Shown: piece after piece, positions 51,543 to 63,956 of the stretch
How positions within the stretch are numbered: position 1 is the first letter of the stretch
How the letters are laid out: each line of letters opens with the position of its first letter
Source of the DNA: Sambucus nigra
Taxonomy: Eukaryota; Streptophyta; Magnoliopsida; Dipsacales; Adoxaceae
Length of the DNA stretch: 64,000 bases
NCBI GenBank assembly: GCA_949130495.1
Contig: CASBWL010000422.1
Coordinates: 558,001 to 622,000, forward strand
Direction: 5' to 3'
Program-made: the position numbers and the translations under genes
The notes under the pieces: generated by a model
What the model was told of the DNA's origin: nothing
Databases searched by the model: none
The model's input: the letters and a program-made list of their open reading frames with translations, nothing else

Positions 51543-54108
51543 TGTAATAACTCCCATTTTCCACATAATGGTTGGCCAGACACAATACACCGAAGATGGG
51601 GCTTGTCTAAAAATTTATACTGTGTTCAGTATTAAAAAATATAATCAATTTTAAATTTAGAACATACACGCACAATACCGTATGAAGTAATAACTATCAA
51701 TAAATAAATCCCAACTCTTATAAGGCATAAAACATCAATCTCAAGTGTAACTAGAAAATAAATGACTGAAATAATAAATCTCAGGCTTATGCCAATACCA
51801 TCTCTGAAATAATAAAATGGCTGAAATAATAAGTAACAACTTGTACTAGAATCAAATGAACTAGATCAGCTAATGCTCAAGTGCAATGGAAGTCTAATCC
51901 CATGTTGCCCCTATTGTCCCTATTTAGGCAAACCTTGGGTAAAAATATTTTGTCATTTTGGTCAGCGCCCCAAAAGTTTTAAGAATTAACTTAGAAAACT
52001 AATTTATAATTCTGCAGTCAGTTGACATTACACACCGCCCATCGGTACTCATATGTAGTAAGCATCCCACACCTCATCTAAGTGTAATACTATACACATT
52101 CTAACCCAAATCCAAATGTGATGTCTTGTATCTACACTAATGTAATAATATCGAAGGTATCTGGAACACATATGAAACGAGATCTAAACATCTACACATA
52201 TGATTTCAGTCCCAATAATAACCCCCATAATATTACCCCCAAGAAATATCATATCATCACGTTATGTATTTTACATAGCATTGTGTCCATTAACACTTGT
52301 CTACATCATTAGACTACACAAATTTATTCTCAACTAATATATATATATATATATATATAGTCCTTGTGTATATACGACACATGAAGGCATCTACACGTAG
52401 TGTCCAGTTCATACTCCATTGATAAGTCTAGAGGAGTCCCTCACCAAATGAATGTAAACAAAACACACATAAGAGGGGCGATCCCTATGTAGCACACCAT
52501 TTCAAGGTCCGTACCCCCGACGATGCCAATGGATCAAACTATTACACTTACCTCATTACAAGAGGTGTCACAACTGTAGAACCTATAATAATGACCTATA
52601 CAATGCCTGGCCCACCTGTGCCGATGCATGCTACGGTCCGAAGATGTATTGAACCCCAATCGATAGGTCGTCGATGAATACGAGTTTGTTCATATAATTA
52701 ATTGATACATATATGTATCACACAACATGTATAGGATTACCCCACTTAGGTTTCATGAATCTCTTAATAATACCCTTGTCATAAGAATTAACACCATAGT
52801 TAATTATTATATTCCACAAATAATTAATAGTGATGCAAAAATGTTTTAATTAAATATCCCCTATTATGGACAACCTCCCATTTACTCACTTGATTTTTAA
52901 AAAATCCCCTGAATATTTCCACGATCCAACCTTTACCCAGCCCAAGGGCTGAATCGATTCACCTTCGAGAGCTGATCCGATTCCTCCGACAGAATTGATT
53001 CATCTTAGAGGCCAAATCGATTCTTCGTAGAGCTAAATTGATTCAAAGCACGACAAAATCCCATATTTTCTTGTTTTCCTTATACGAGTTTCATTTCCAA
53101 AAATTCAATTTTGTTTCTAAGGTTCTTCCAACTTAAATTCTAAAAACTATAACCCTATTATAGCCAAGGAAATGTGATTACATTCTTGTATACTCAGTCC
53201 CCACATGGTAACCCCTTATAATATCATGAAATCGGATCTAAATATTAGAGGTTATCTAAACTAATTAAAGATCATGTTTATTATCTAAAAGTTTACATAA
53301 TAAAGGAATCGATATATGATTTGAAATCATCTAAAAACATAAATCCTATAACATGGATTCTAATAATAAATTTCCCAATAAAATGACATCAATTCTGGGT
53401 TTGTCACTAAAGTGTTTAATTCTCAAAAGAAAATTATTTTCAAATTTGTCTAAAAGAGTCCTAGATTCCATTCCATTTATTTTCAATCATCAACTCAAGT
53501 TTTAACCCGAAATTGTTATGAGAAAGTATGCATATGAATTAAGGAAAAAAATTATCACTATTTTAGCAAGGAAATTCTCACCTTAAACTGATGATGTTAG
53601 CCTCCTCTATTAAATCTTGCTATTCCATTCCTCTCTAACCGCAGTAATTCATATAGAGAGTGTGGGATGCTAGGTAAACTCTAATGTGGATGGGATATGT
53701 GTTTATGTTGGGTTATTGACCTAATTTAATCCTTAATCCCATATTCCCGTTAAACTCCTAATTTTGGGCCCCCAAATATAATCGAAATACTACTCAGGTT
53801 TTCCAAAATCTCTATAAGGGTATACTATTCCCCGGGCCCGACTTACGATGTTTAAAATGCCTAAACGAGTTCTCGATTCACTTAGGAACGCACCCAAACA
53901 ATGTCTACTACAATTTACAGATTTTATTATGTTTAGTCATGCCATAATATTAATTTAACTAACATGCAATTTAATTTTTTTATGAATATACACATTTGGT
54001 ATAAATGAATCACATAATCATGCATATTACATTCAAGAAATTTATTCATGAAATTTATTTATTTAAAATTTTACCAATTTGATTATTATAAAAGCAAGAA
54101 GTGTTACA
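51543..54108 (-). repeat. Tekay-like right (5') LTR, uninterrupted
   Basis: 2566 bp, TGTAATAACTCCC...GTGTTACA. It is the reference that allows the three left-LTR pieces to be ordered. Contains a TA run at 52338-52360 and the AATCGATTC-type repeats near 52950-53045. Confidence 0.88.
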
Positions 54109-57100
54109 AGCATGTCCTAGAACGGAAACAAAACTAGAGCTACAAGGCCCTATGCAAAGTTTCCACAAAGTCCATAAAGGCAGGCAAGGAAGGGATAAGT
54201 TTGTCCTTATTCCAACTTAGTAAGGTACTCAAAAAAAGGTAACGTAATCCATATGGAACAATATCCCTACCTTCAAAACATCTGGAGTTTCTCTCCCTCG
54301 AAACCATTAAAAGATACATTGTGGGACCAACCGCCATACTTTTATGACCCCCTTCTAACCCTTAAGGGGTTCGAAGTCACTAATACACCCTCACCGACTC
54401 ATATATTACCCACACAATCCTTCTTAGAGATAAGAAGAAATCTCACAAACCTTTTGTCATTGAACAATGCAATAGCAAAGGATTAGTCTCCTCTTCTGCC
54501 TCTATACACAACTAGCATCTACTTATCAATAACCGTCTTCTCTTCTGCAAGCCCTATAACGTCAAAATAGCTTGTATTGTCGCTATCCATACATGGAACA
54601 TAACTTTAAAAAGCTCCTTTGACTTCAAAATTTATTTCCAAGTGAAATTATCTTATTGGTTCCCATTTACTCTCAATATAGATTAAAACCCTCTAATCGT
54701 GAAGACCCCTTTCTGCCTGCCCTCCATCTTAAATCGTCATCCCCACTTGTCGGGCGCGGGGCTGATCCTAACCAATAAAAAAAGCCTCATATTACTCTAG
54801 CTCCCAATCCCATAACTGTTTCCCGACCTTAGGATTTCACACCACTCGATCCTATACGATCATCATATGATCTACAAAAAAGTTGTCTTTTATCCTCTTA
54901 AACTAAACATACTAAGAAACTAATCCCGTAGAGAGCCTATCTTTCCTCAATTGTCCTTCCAAACTCTAACCCTATTTTTTTTCCCCAATTGAATCTTCAT
55001 GTGTTTAAAGAAATCCTCCCACTCCTTGAAATGTGCTTCCACAAACCCACCCCATAGTCAATCCACCACATACTCAACCCCCACCCCAGATGCGTACACC
55101 CCCTATAGCTCCCACAACTCTCCTCTATATCATGTGTTCCTCACGAGGAAATTTTTACATCCACTAACTAAAAAGAACTTTGTTAAAGTGCTCTAAGTTT
55201 TTCACTCCCGCTCCACCCTCCTGGATCTGTTTACCGACCTCCTCCTATCTCTCTAGACAGTACATGAATGTGTCCCCATTACCTCTCCACAAAAATTCTA
55301 TCATCAACTTCTCCATCTTGTTACGTACTAAATATGGAAATTTCAAGATGGACAAGAAGTAAGTGGACAGACTCGACAACGTGTTATTTATCAACATTAA
55401 CTCCCCCTTTGGATAGATATACATAATTCCAACATACCAACCTCCTTCTCATTCTCGTAAGAATTGGATACCATATAGCCTTTGTCTTAAACTTAGACAT
55501 TAATGGTAATACTAAGTAGGAAGAGGGAAGTATGGCGATTCTGCCCAGGCCCTCTACATTCAAAAATACCCTATCTGAATCAACTCACATTTCCCCACAT
55601 TAATGTGGAGTCTTGACGCCGTCTTAAAGAAAATAAAAAGTAACCATAATGCTCTCACCTAGACCTTTGCTCCCTTGTAAAAAACAATTGTCATTGGCAA
55701 AACAACAAATGGGATGCCATAACTAGATTAACGTTCAGGTGCCCAAGTACAAAATCGTTGATCCAGCCTACCTCCACCATGCACTCCAACATCCGACTAA
55801 ACACCGCCATCACCAATATGAACAAAAAAGGAGAAAACAGATCTCCCTTCTATAGCCCTCTGGAGCTAGGGACCCCCCCCCCCCCCCCCGGAACCCCGTT
55901 AATTAGAACATAGAGCCTTGAAGTAGAAATTCACCTTTTGATCCAACAACACCACCTCTCTTCGAAACCCATCTTCCTCACTAGGTACAAAAATAAAATC
56001 ACTTAACATGACCATACATTTTCTCAATATCTAAGTTTCACATAGATCCACACTCCTAAGCCTAGATTCCATTCACTCATTAGCCATGAGAACAACATAG
56101 AGGATCTGCCTTCTCCAACGAAGCATTTTGGGATTTTGAGATCAAGGTATCAATAACCTTCCTCAACCTAACCGACAACACCTTGGCAATGAGCTTATAA
56201 GCACTCCCAATCAGACTAATAGTTTTGAAATATCAGATATCGATTGACCCACCTTTCTTAGAAACCAAAGATATGAACATTGCATTCAGACTCCTCAAGA
56301 AATAGGCTCTATCATCGAACTCACTAAAAAAAGCCATCACATTTTCTCTGACAATTGCCAGCATTGTTAAAAGAAAGCCATCGTGAATCTATCTGGGATG
56401 ATTGCCTTATCACCACTCATTTATCTTAACACTTTTATGATATCCTCCTCCATGAAATGCCCCTCTAGCATCTCAACATCAGCCCCCGAGATTCTACACA
56501 AATCGACACCGTCTAGCAAAAGGCAACACTCTCCCTCATAAGCTAATAAAACCTCATAAAATTGAGAAGTGTCTCCTTTAACCTCACTAACATCTTCAAA
56601 CTCAACCCCATTGATTGAAAATTTCCAAATATTGTTAAAGCGTCGATGCGTGTTATCCACTTTATGAGAGAATTTAGTATTATTTTCTCCCACCCTTAAC
56701 CAGAGTGCCCTAGATTTCTGCCTCCAATTGATTTCTTCCCGGAGAAGTCCTCTCCTAATCTCCATGTTTTTCTCCTCCCTCACCCTCTTCTCTTCCCAAT
56801 AAATCTTTCATCTATCTTTCGTATCATCTAGGAGCCTTACTTCCTCCATATATCTTGCGATAATGGCATTGACCTTATCGAAAACATCTTTGTTCTATCA
56901 TTTTAAATCTTCCTTGAGAAGCCCCATCTTCGATATGAATATGAAACTGGCACTTCCCTAAACCATATAACGTCACCGCCATTATTTAACTCTATCCATG
57001 GAATCCAACTCCTTGAGCCACATGTTTTCATATCCGAATGGGGTTATACATTCTCTCAATCCCCCACACTTTAATAGGACTGGACTATAATCGCATGTAA

Positions 57101-57221
57101 CCCTAGGAATACAAGACTAGATCACCCCTAGAAAATGATCTTCCTAGCCTTGAGATATAAGGAAGTGGTCAAGGCGAGGCAAGGATGGGATGTCTCTAAT
57201 ATTAGACCGCGTGAATGAACC
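54109..57221 (-). mobile_element. L1-type LINE, main part
   Basis: Minus-strand LINE remnant, 5'-truncated or cut at 57221, where it meets an LTR. Its 3' UTR is interrupted at 54109 by the Tekay-like element, and the terminal part lies at 5400-5496. A 17-base C run at 55873-55889 lies within the RT region. Confidence 0.82.
54140..57221 (-). pseudogene. LINE ORF2 (endonuclease end, RT, zinc finger) remnant
   Basis: Descending on the minus strand: the end of the endonuclease (GSFTRSNIRDIPSLPRLDHF near 57215-57155); the linker WRQKSRALWLRVGENNTKFS and HRRFNNIWKFSINGVEF in the open stretch 56783-56421; RT blocks such as RKMGFEERWCCWI and KGDLFSPFLFILVM near 55970-55790; the zf-RVT region with CIEAEEETNPLLLHC near 54510; and the C-terminus RERNSRCFEGRD to a stop at 54140. 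This is the usual plant L1 ORF2 order. Stops and frameshifts are frequent. ORF2 would nick target DNA and copy the RNA there; this copy cannot. Confidence 0.83.
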
Positions 57222-59298
57222 CGTAATACTCGTACTTTTGAGAGTATTTATTTCCATGTGTGCATTGATTTATATTTTAATTAGGAAATTAAATTGGTTT
57301 TGATAAATACCATTCAAAAAGTTTATAATGAATATTGATGATTAAAATTATTTACTTGCATGTAATAAGTAAATACCAATGCAAACCATTAAATTATCGT
57401 TTAATGAGTGAAAATCGATGGTTTATTGTATTGGTGTTAGAGAGTTAAAATGATGGATTTATATAGTTTACGGGTAACATGTATTATATTCAAGTGTCGG
57501 GTTGGGTTGATAAGATGGTTGAAAATTTTAAGTTCAATAATTCAGATGTTATATTTAGTGCACCGATGATCCTAAATGGGTCAAATTAGTCCAGAATATG
57601 TACCTGAGGGTTATATTAGGATTTTGGGAGCTTTTTAGACATAATATGTCCCATATAGGGGAAAGGTCATCTTTTTACCCTTAGGGCTACACCTAATACG
57701 AAATTAGGGTTCAATTAAGGGGTATTTAAGGTTAGGTGGGTTGATGTCACCTTCATTTTAGCCACTGCTTAGTGAGGATTAAGGTAGAGATAAAATAAAA
57801 GAGAAAAGAGAAAAGAGAAGAAAAGGATAAGGAAAGCTGAGAGAAGAGAGGACGAACCGTCTCCAGAAATCACTTCATCTATATGTGCCAATCTTTGGAT
57901 TTTAAACCACCAATGAAAGTATTTACTTTCTTTAGATTTGCAATTTTTTGTAGATAAATATGTTCATAGTTAATTAGTAATTTTTTAATGGGGAGCCAAC
58001 TACCATATGCTGAAGAAAAATACATTCAATGTTTTATAATGACCCCATTACAAACTAAAAGAATTAAATAACAACTGATCTAATGTAGAAACAATTCATC
58101 TTATCTAGCTTATAACCACCTCTAACCATCTTAGTAAGATCCCTCATATTCTCATAGATTTGGGCCCCTTTTATTTGAACACCAATATTTGCAAGACAAT
58201 CAACAACCATGTTTGATTCCCTGAAACAGGGACTATATAGTAATTCATCCCTTAAAAATCTAAATTATGTCTCTACTATAGGATATTAGTCTCCAAGGAG
58301 GTCTCCAGTCCCTATTGATCATATTAACCACAAACAAAGTGTTAGACTCAATATCAATTTCATTTAAATTCCTTTGCCAACATAGCTTGATACCAAGGCT
58401 TAAGCTTTTAAGCTCCATCAAAGAAGTAGTTGCAAACTCTTCATCTTGAGCCTAAGAAAAAACCATGTCCCCTTTATCATTTCTCACAATGCCCCCCCAT
58501 ACCTCCTATACCGGAATTTTCTTTATAGGTCTTATCAATATTAGACTTTATTCTACCACCTTGAGGGACTTGCCATATAATAGGAAAATAGTTTACTGAA
58601 AGCTAATTGGTAATTAATCTGGAAATGCAAGATGAAATTATGGGGACTAATTGAGAGGAATTAGTTTTTGTTCAACCTATGATCATGATTGATAAATTAA
58701 TAAGGGATAAATTCGTGATTTAAATCTTGAAATATTAATGAACATGAAGAACATTGATAGAGTGTTAGATCAATGAATTTAAAAGAGTGATTAATTCTAC
58801 ATTAACTAAATTGAATTAATGATTAGGAATCCTTGAGAGTTAATGTTGGATTCATGTGACCTCTATTGAAGGGATTTGGAGGAGAAAACCCGAGGTTAAA
58901 AAAGAAGGGAAACACAACAAATTAAATCAATTTGCTGGGAAAGAGAAGCAGTTCCCTTGTCTAAACAAGTTCGATATGCCTTTGAATCGGTTTGGTTTTT
59001 TGGTATGTCCTAATTTTCATTATGCGTTGTTTTGACCCGTTAGCATTGGGTAAATAGGCATATTGGCTTTCAGGGTAGTTTGGGATTTCATTGGAACATT
59101 ATCCGGGGTTGGTGCATGTTTTAGGCCAATCATTAGTGGGATTTGATTGAGATGAATTGGGTTACAAGTCAGTGAATGTTTAATTAGGAATCGAGAAGTC
59201 GTTTCGATCTTCAGGATTGGTAGACTAGTTCTTTATGGGATTCTTGTACGTAGTCAGTAGTTTATATATATATATATGTGTGTGTATGTGTGTGTGTA

Positions 59299-59330
<32 letters not shown>

Positions 59331-59690
59331 GGATATGATTATTTATGTATTTTTTTTGGAATATATCTACTCGGTAGTACTATCATTAGGAGGTTGCGCA
59401 TACTTGGCAGTCCACCTTATTGTTGATCAGAAGGAGTCAGATTGATTCCTTATGTCAAAGTAATGTTGCATGGAAACTATCCATATGTGAGGATAAGTAT
59501 TGGTTTGGAGACCGGTTGGGTGTGATGTGGTAGGTTGCGACCCCTAGATGTATGTTTATGACTGCATGTGTTTGTTTGTGCTCACATTTTGGATTCGATG
59601 GTGAGATTCCGACCTAGTGGTCCAGTTGTGGTACATGGTATAACTAGAACATGATAGCACAGGAGGGATGCATCTGTGATATTTCTCTTT
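57222..59690 (+). repeat. Truncated LTR related to the 3171-bp solo LTR
   Basis: Starts CGTAATACTCGTACTTTTGAG, comparable with TGTAACACCCCATATTTTAGAG at 25189. The shared order of blocks includes GTGCACCGATGATCC (57559), TTTTTAGACATAATATG (57631), TCTGGAAATG (58618) and CATGGTATAACTAGAACATGATAGCA (59634). It ends abruptly near 59690 without the expected GGGTGTTACA end. An L1 fragment interrupts it at 57983-58600. Includes TA, TG and AG runs at 59260-59332. Confidence 0.68.
57983..58600 (-). mobile_element. Short L1 3' fragment with RNase H remnant
   Basis: A 618-bp minus-strand insertion flanked by 15-bp near-identical repeats (57968-57982 and 58601-58615, 13/15 identical), with a short T run at its left end as for a poly(A) tail. 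On the minus strand it encodes a decayed plant LINE-associated RNase H: GGRIKSNIDKTY, then after a shift in a G run GGIVRNDKGDMVFS, LMELKSLSLGIKLCW and IDIESNTLFVVNMI. The target-site length is typical for target-primed integration. Confidence 0.75.
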
Positions 59691-60130
59691 TTTTTTCAAA
59701 ATGGCACCCTGTCAATGAGTCTGGAAATTAGTCAAACCGTGGCTTACACATTTTTCAAACCCAATTTTCCCAAGCTTGGGTCCCGTTTGACATTTCTTAC
59801 ATTTGGGTATACCTAATACAAGTGAAAAACTAATAAATAACAATAAAAATAATCATGATGGGATTCTCCTCCTTTTCCCCCTGTTCTTTTTTAAAAAATC
59901 AAAAACATTTTTCCTCCTTTTCTAAAAAATATCAATAGCATTTTATCCTCCTTTCTCGAAAATAGCCAAAATAAAAAAAAATTCCTCCATTTTTTCCTCT
60001 CAGGTCGATCGCATACTCAATCCGTGGCCTGACTCCCTATTGTCTTCGATCTTCCGTCAAACTGCCCCTAAGCTCCGCCGGTTCTTCTGCTACTTCATCG
60101 GAGTTCAGAATCTACCTTTGTAAGATCTTC
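59690..60130. other. Unassigned interval before gag-like ORF
   Basis: Starts with a T run, then pyrimidine-rich stretches (59870-60000). May be the leader of the gypsy element that follows; I could not place an LTR end or a primer-binding site with confidence. Confidence 0.4.
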
Positions 60131-60544
60131 ATGGAGAACGCTGACCACACACCGAATTTGAAGTCTGATCTGATGGCCATCTTAGTCCAACATAGTGCCA
60201 ACATTGACAACCTTCAAACCAAGGTCCATGAGATGCAGTGTACATCGAGAACCAGCTTCCCAAAGAACCCGAGGATCTCTTTCCTCATGCCATGGGTTTC
60301 CCAAGTTTTCCTGGGTCCCAAAATAATATCAACATGCTCTCAGTGCCCCGCCTACCAATGGGTCTCCATCAGTTCAACTCCCTATGCCAAACCTTGCCCA
60401 TCCAGGGATAACATTCCAGGTGCCGTGGATCTGAAAGAGGAGGAACTCAACAAGGTCAAGGACGACCTCAAACTTCTATCCAAGAAATTTGACCAAGTCA
60501 AGATATTCGAGAACTATATGGACTATGGTAGAGAAGTAGACTAA
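60131..60544 (+). pseudogene. Ty3/gypsy gag N-terminal part (probable)
   Basis: 137 codons starting MENADHTPNLKSDLMAILVQ. The last third, EEELNKVKDDLKLLSKKFDQ then ENYMDYG, resembles the short coiled coil that precedes the LCLVPDV block in one group of plant gypsy Gag. That block appears only after 61867, so the ORF seems to be the front of the gag seen further right. Middle residues look frame-shifted (Pro/Ser/Cys-rich). It could alternatively be an unrelated short ORF. Confidence 0.45.
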
Positions 60545-61867
60545 AGCCATGCTTTATGTAATAATTTTAGTTATGGATTTATTATTACAATAAAATCAGG
60601 TATTCTTTTTTTTAATGAGAATAATATATAGACATAATGTTTCGCAGTATTTTATATATTGCTGGTGTCTTTTATTCTGCTCAGTAGGTGTTCTAGTGTG
60701 TAAAGTAGGACTTACACACAGAGGATTAGATCACGAGTTCTTTTAGAATATAAGTTTTATTATTCACAGTCTTAGATGAAAATGGACACACCGTTAGTAG
60801 GACTGTAGCATATTATTTTAGTAGGTCTCTTGATTATAGGAAACTGTATAGTTTCAACTTATTGCGCAAGTACTACACTTTGCGTGTATTGAAAGGGACC
60901 AATTTGAGGTCATTGTTTTTATACTGATTTTATAAGACAATGCAAAACTCATGATTATTAGGTTTAATTAAGGTTCTTAATACGGATATGATTGATGGAC
61001 ACATGCACTAGTTATTTAGTACTTTGACTTATCGGGTGAGATTCATCATTTGATAAATAATCTTGATAAATTGGGTAATGGTGATTAATATACGGTGAAA
61101 GTTTTTTAGGGATGGAATCCACATCTTAGTATAGATACTGGTGATACCCCCTTGAGATTCTTATAGGTTTTCTATATGTCAAACCCTATAGGTGGATTAT
61201 GTTAATCCGACACAAAAATAAGTTAAGTGGGATCGCTCAAGGAATTAAATAAGTTAATCAAATAAATTATCAGTAATTTGTTTTATTAACAAGTATCTAT
61301 AACCTTAACACGCGGAGAATTAAGTGATTAAAATTGAGGAGCTCGAAATATAATTTTGAGTTAATGAGTGGAGTTGCGATTTTAATTATTTAGTGGTATT
61401 AATTATAATTAAGGGACTGAGATTAGGATCAGGGAAGGATTTGGTTTGCTCAAGCCTATTAGGAGCCACATCCTTATCTCTCCTTGGGGTCCCTACTGTA
61501 GCTTATATATATGAACCTAAGTCTCATTATTTCTTAACCTAGACGCCACTCTTGGATACTCAAAATACCCGAGTTCAAACTTGTGAGATAGAGAGGCAAC
61601 AGAGACGAAAGAGGAGACACGAAGGTGGTCACGAAATAGGGGACCACCCTCTACTCGTGATTGCCTATATCAAGAATATAGTAGAAAACTGTGAGATGAA
61701 TCGAGCCATCACATATTCAATTTGTGCAAAGACGAGATCAAATCAAATAGATCTCAAAAGGTAAATCCTAATTCTAACCTGTAGGATTTCAAGTATGTGT
61801 ATTTTTGTAGTTTGATCTATATGTGTTCTCAATAGACCCTTGGACTTACTCTCCAACACACTACACC
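60545..61867. other. Probable insertion interrupting the gypsy gag
   Basis: AT-rich 1.3 kb without coding motifs. A TATA-like TTATATATATGAACC lies near 61503-61517, as in LTR promoters. Repeats ACTAAAGCCATG (60542-60553) and ACTACACCCATG (61860-61871) flank it and match 10/12. Type of element not determined. Confidence 0.4.
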
Positions 61868-63956
61868 CATGTGTCTCTCTATCCCAAATAAATACTGCTG
61901 AAGAAGTTCAAAATGCCACCCATCCAAAAGTTCGGGGGTAGCAGGCCCCAGTTGTGCACCTTCTAAGTTATCACTGAGCCATGAACCTCCTTAGTGCCTC
62001 CGAAGAGATAATGGCACAAATGTTCCAACACACTTTGAAAAAAAGTTCTGCCCCGTGGTTTTTTTCCTATGATGAATCCAGGATCCGTATCTAAGAGGAC
62101 ATTACCCGAGAATTCATGTCTCAGTACAAGTACAATGAGGTATTAGAGGTTACACAACATAATCTAGAACTTCTTAATAAAAACTCTAGGTAAACAATCA
62201 CTAGCTTTATTGGGAGGTGGAGAGATAAAGATGCTACCATGACCAACCGACCCTCAGAGGAGGAACAAGTCAGTATCATGAAGAAAAATTTCTTGCCTCA
62301 TATCTGAGCAACCGTGGGAGTAAAATATTACCTACACTTTCGATCCCTTCGAAAGGTTGGAGTAAAAATTGAGGAAACTTATACCAAGGTAGAAACCGAG
62401 CCAAAGAAAGTGATCGAATAGTTCATTCCTCGAAAGTACGAGAAGCCTGCCACTGCTAAAATATCAACCATCAATAATATCTCCCAATTTTCCACCTCCT
62501 AGGCACCTGAAAATTGTCCCTATCCCAGGAGAAAGTAAACCACCGAGCTCCACGCTCCCTTGTCCAAAGTCTACCAAGCCCTATTAAGATGAAATCTCAT
62601 CAAACTCTTGGACCCTCGTCCATTACCAAATCCACTCCCTAGGAACTTCAAGATCGATGCTCACTGTGACTTTCACCAATTCGCAGGCCATACTACCAAC
62701 CAATGCGTCCACCTTAGAATTGTGGTTCAAGTCCTAATTGATCATGGTCTCATTGCCCTATTAGCTAATCCTAAACCCAACACCACCAATAATCCATTTC
62801 ATGCACATGCAAATGTTGTCTTCATAGAGAATGACCTAGAATCTAACCCATCTACTCAAAGTTTTCCCATCAAAACACCCATCATCCCTATAATCTCACC
62901 CAAACCTCTCATGGTTCGTCCACATTTTCTCATACACCCTACATTCTTCACCGATCAAGCACTATCACTCCTTATAAAGATTTAATTCGCACCCGATCCG
63001 AAGGTAAAGACATGGAGTTACCAACCCTATTGAACCAACTTCAAGATTTCGGGCTAAAATCACCCACTGAGATGACTATCGATTATTCGAAGTTCAGCGA
63101 CTTGTTCATGGAAGCCCAAAAATGGGATCTGGAATCATATAAATGGGTAGTACCTGAGAAAAAAACTAGTTAAGATGATGTGGTACAGATTATGGTCGAC
63201 ATGTTCTAACACACCTGTGAAATTTGTAGTATTTTTGAGCTACTCACTGTTTTGAAACTCCAAGGGTGAATGATCCCTTCGCTCCAACAACTCCCAGTTG
63301 AGTGCGGGGACTTATGCAAATAAGTCATCGAGGTTATTGAATGTATCAACTTCTCTTATCAAGAAGGAATAATTTCCATTGGATGGGTGGATGAATTTGA
63401 CAACTCGGATGATGAAACGAGCCGGGAAATAGTCACCCCAGTAGCCAACCTATGCGAAATGATATCCTTCAAAGATCTGTTAGGATAAATCAACAAGGTA
63501 TTTCTTTAGCCTGAGATAAATGAAGAAATTGGTTCCTTGCTCTTCCCCACCTTGATAAATCACATGACCAGATCATGATGACTCTACAAAGATTTGAGTC
63601 CTCAATCATCAGGAGTAGATAATGGAAATAAAGTCACTGAAGGGCTTCCAATGCCAAAAATGGCCATCGAGGAAAGCAAAGTCCTTGATAAGCTCAAGAA
63701 GACCCAAACCAATGTTGTCTTATGGGGTATTTTCATGTCCTACTAGTTGCACCATAATGCTTTAATAAAGCTCCTCATCAGGGCCACAGCCACTCCTTCC
63801 ACCATTCTCAAAGAAATTGTAAACATGGTTAAATCCTTGACCACTTCCAAACTTTTCTTATTTTTTGAAGATCAGCCCATTGAAGTATTGGGAAAGATAT
63901 TCCCACTTTCACTTATTGAAATGAATCCGCCCTCATTATTTGTCCTTTCAGAACCT
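61868..63956 (+). pseudogene. Degenerate Ty3/gypsy gag-protease region
   Basis: Plus strand, stops throughout. Blocks: KKFKMPPIQKFGG at 61904-61942, YKYNEVLEVTQHNLELLNKN near 62125-62190, FIGRWRDKDATMTN near 62200-62245, the zinc-knuckle-like CDFHQFAGHTTNQC near 62664-62705 followed by a VLIDHGLIAL block, and, toward the right end, HHNALIKLLIRATATPSTIL leading into FFEDQPIEVLG at 63750-63885. In this gypsy group the latter lies just before the protease active site, so pol should start right of the window. Frame differs between blocks. Relationship to Tat-1 is only distant. Confidence 0.68.

Larger units (their letters stand above)
5497..54108 (-). mobile_element. Tekay/Del-like Ty3/gypsy chromovirus, host of nested insertions
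   Basis: A minus-strand LTR retrotransposon. The left (3') LTR starts TGTAACAACTCCC at 5497 and is broken into three pieces: 5497-6046, 18069-about 19287, 45983-46663. The internal region is 46664-51542 and the right (5') LTR is 51543-54108. The primer-binding site beside the right LTR is complementary to initiator tRNA-Met. Flanks AACAT (5492-5496) and AGCAT (54109-54113) match 4/5 as target-site duplication. LTR divergence looks near 20 % over the first 65 bases, so this is an old copy. Removing the inserts restores a left LTR of about 2.5 kb, matching the 2566 bp of the right one. Confidence 0.85.

Noticed and set aside
62608..62985. 125-codon ORF as an independent gene
   Set aside because: It contains the zinc-knuckle block and linker of a gypsy Gag with homologous blocks left and right; counted as part of that pseudogene.
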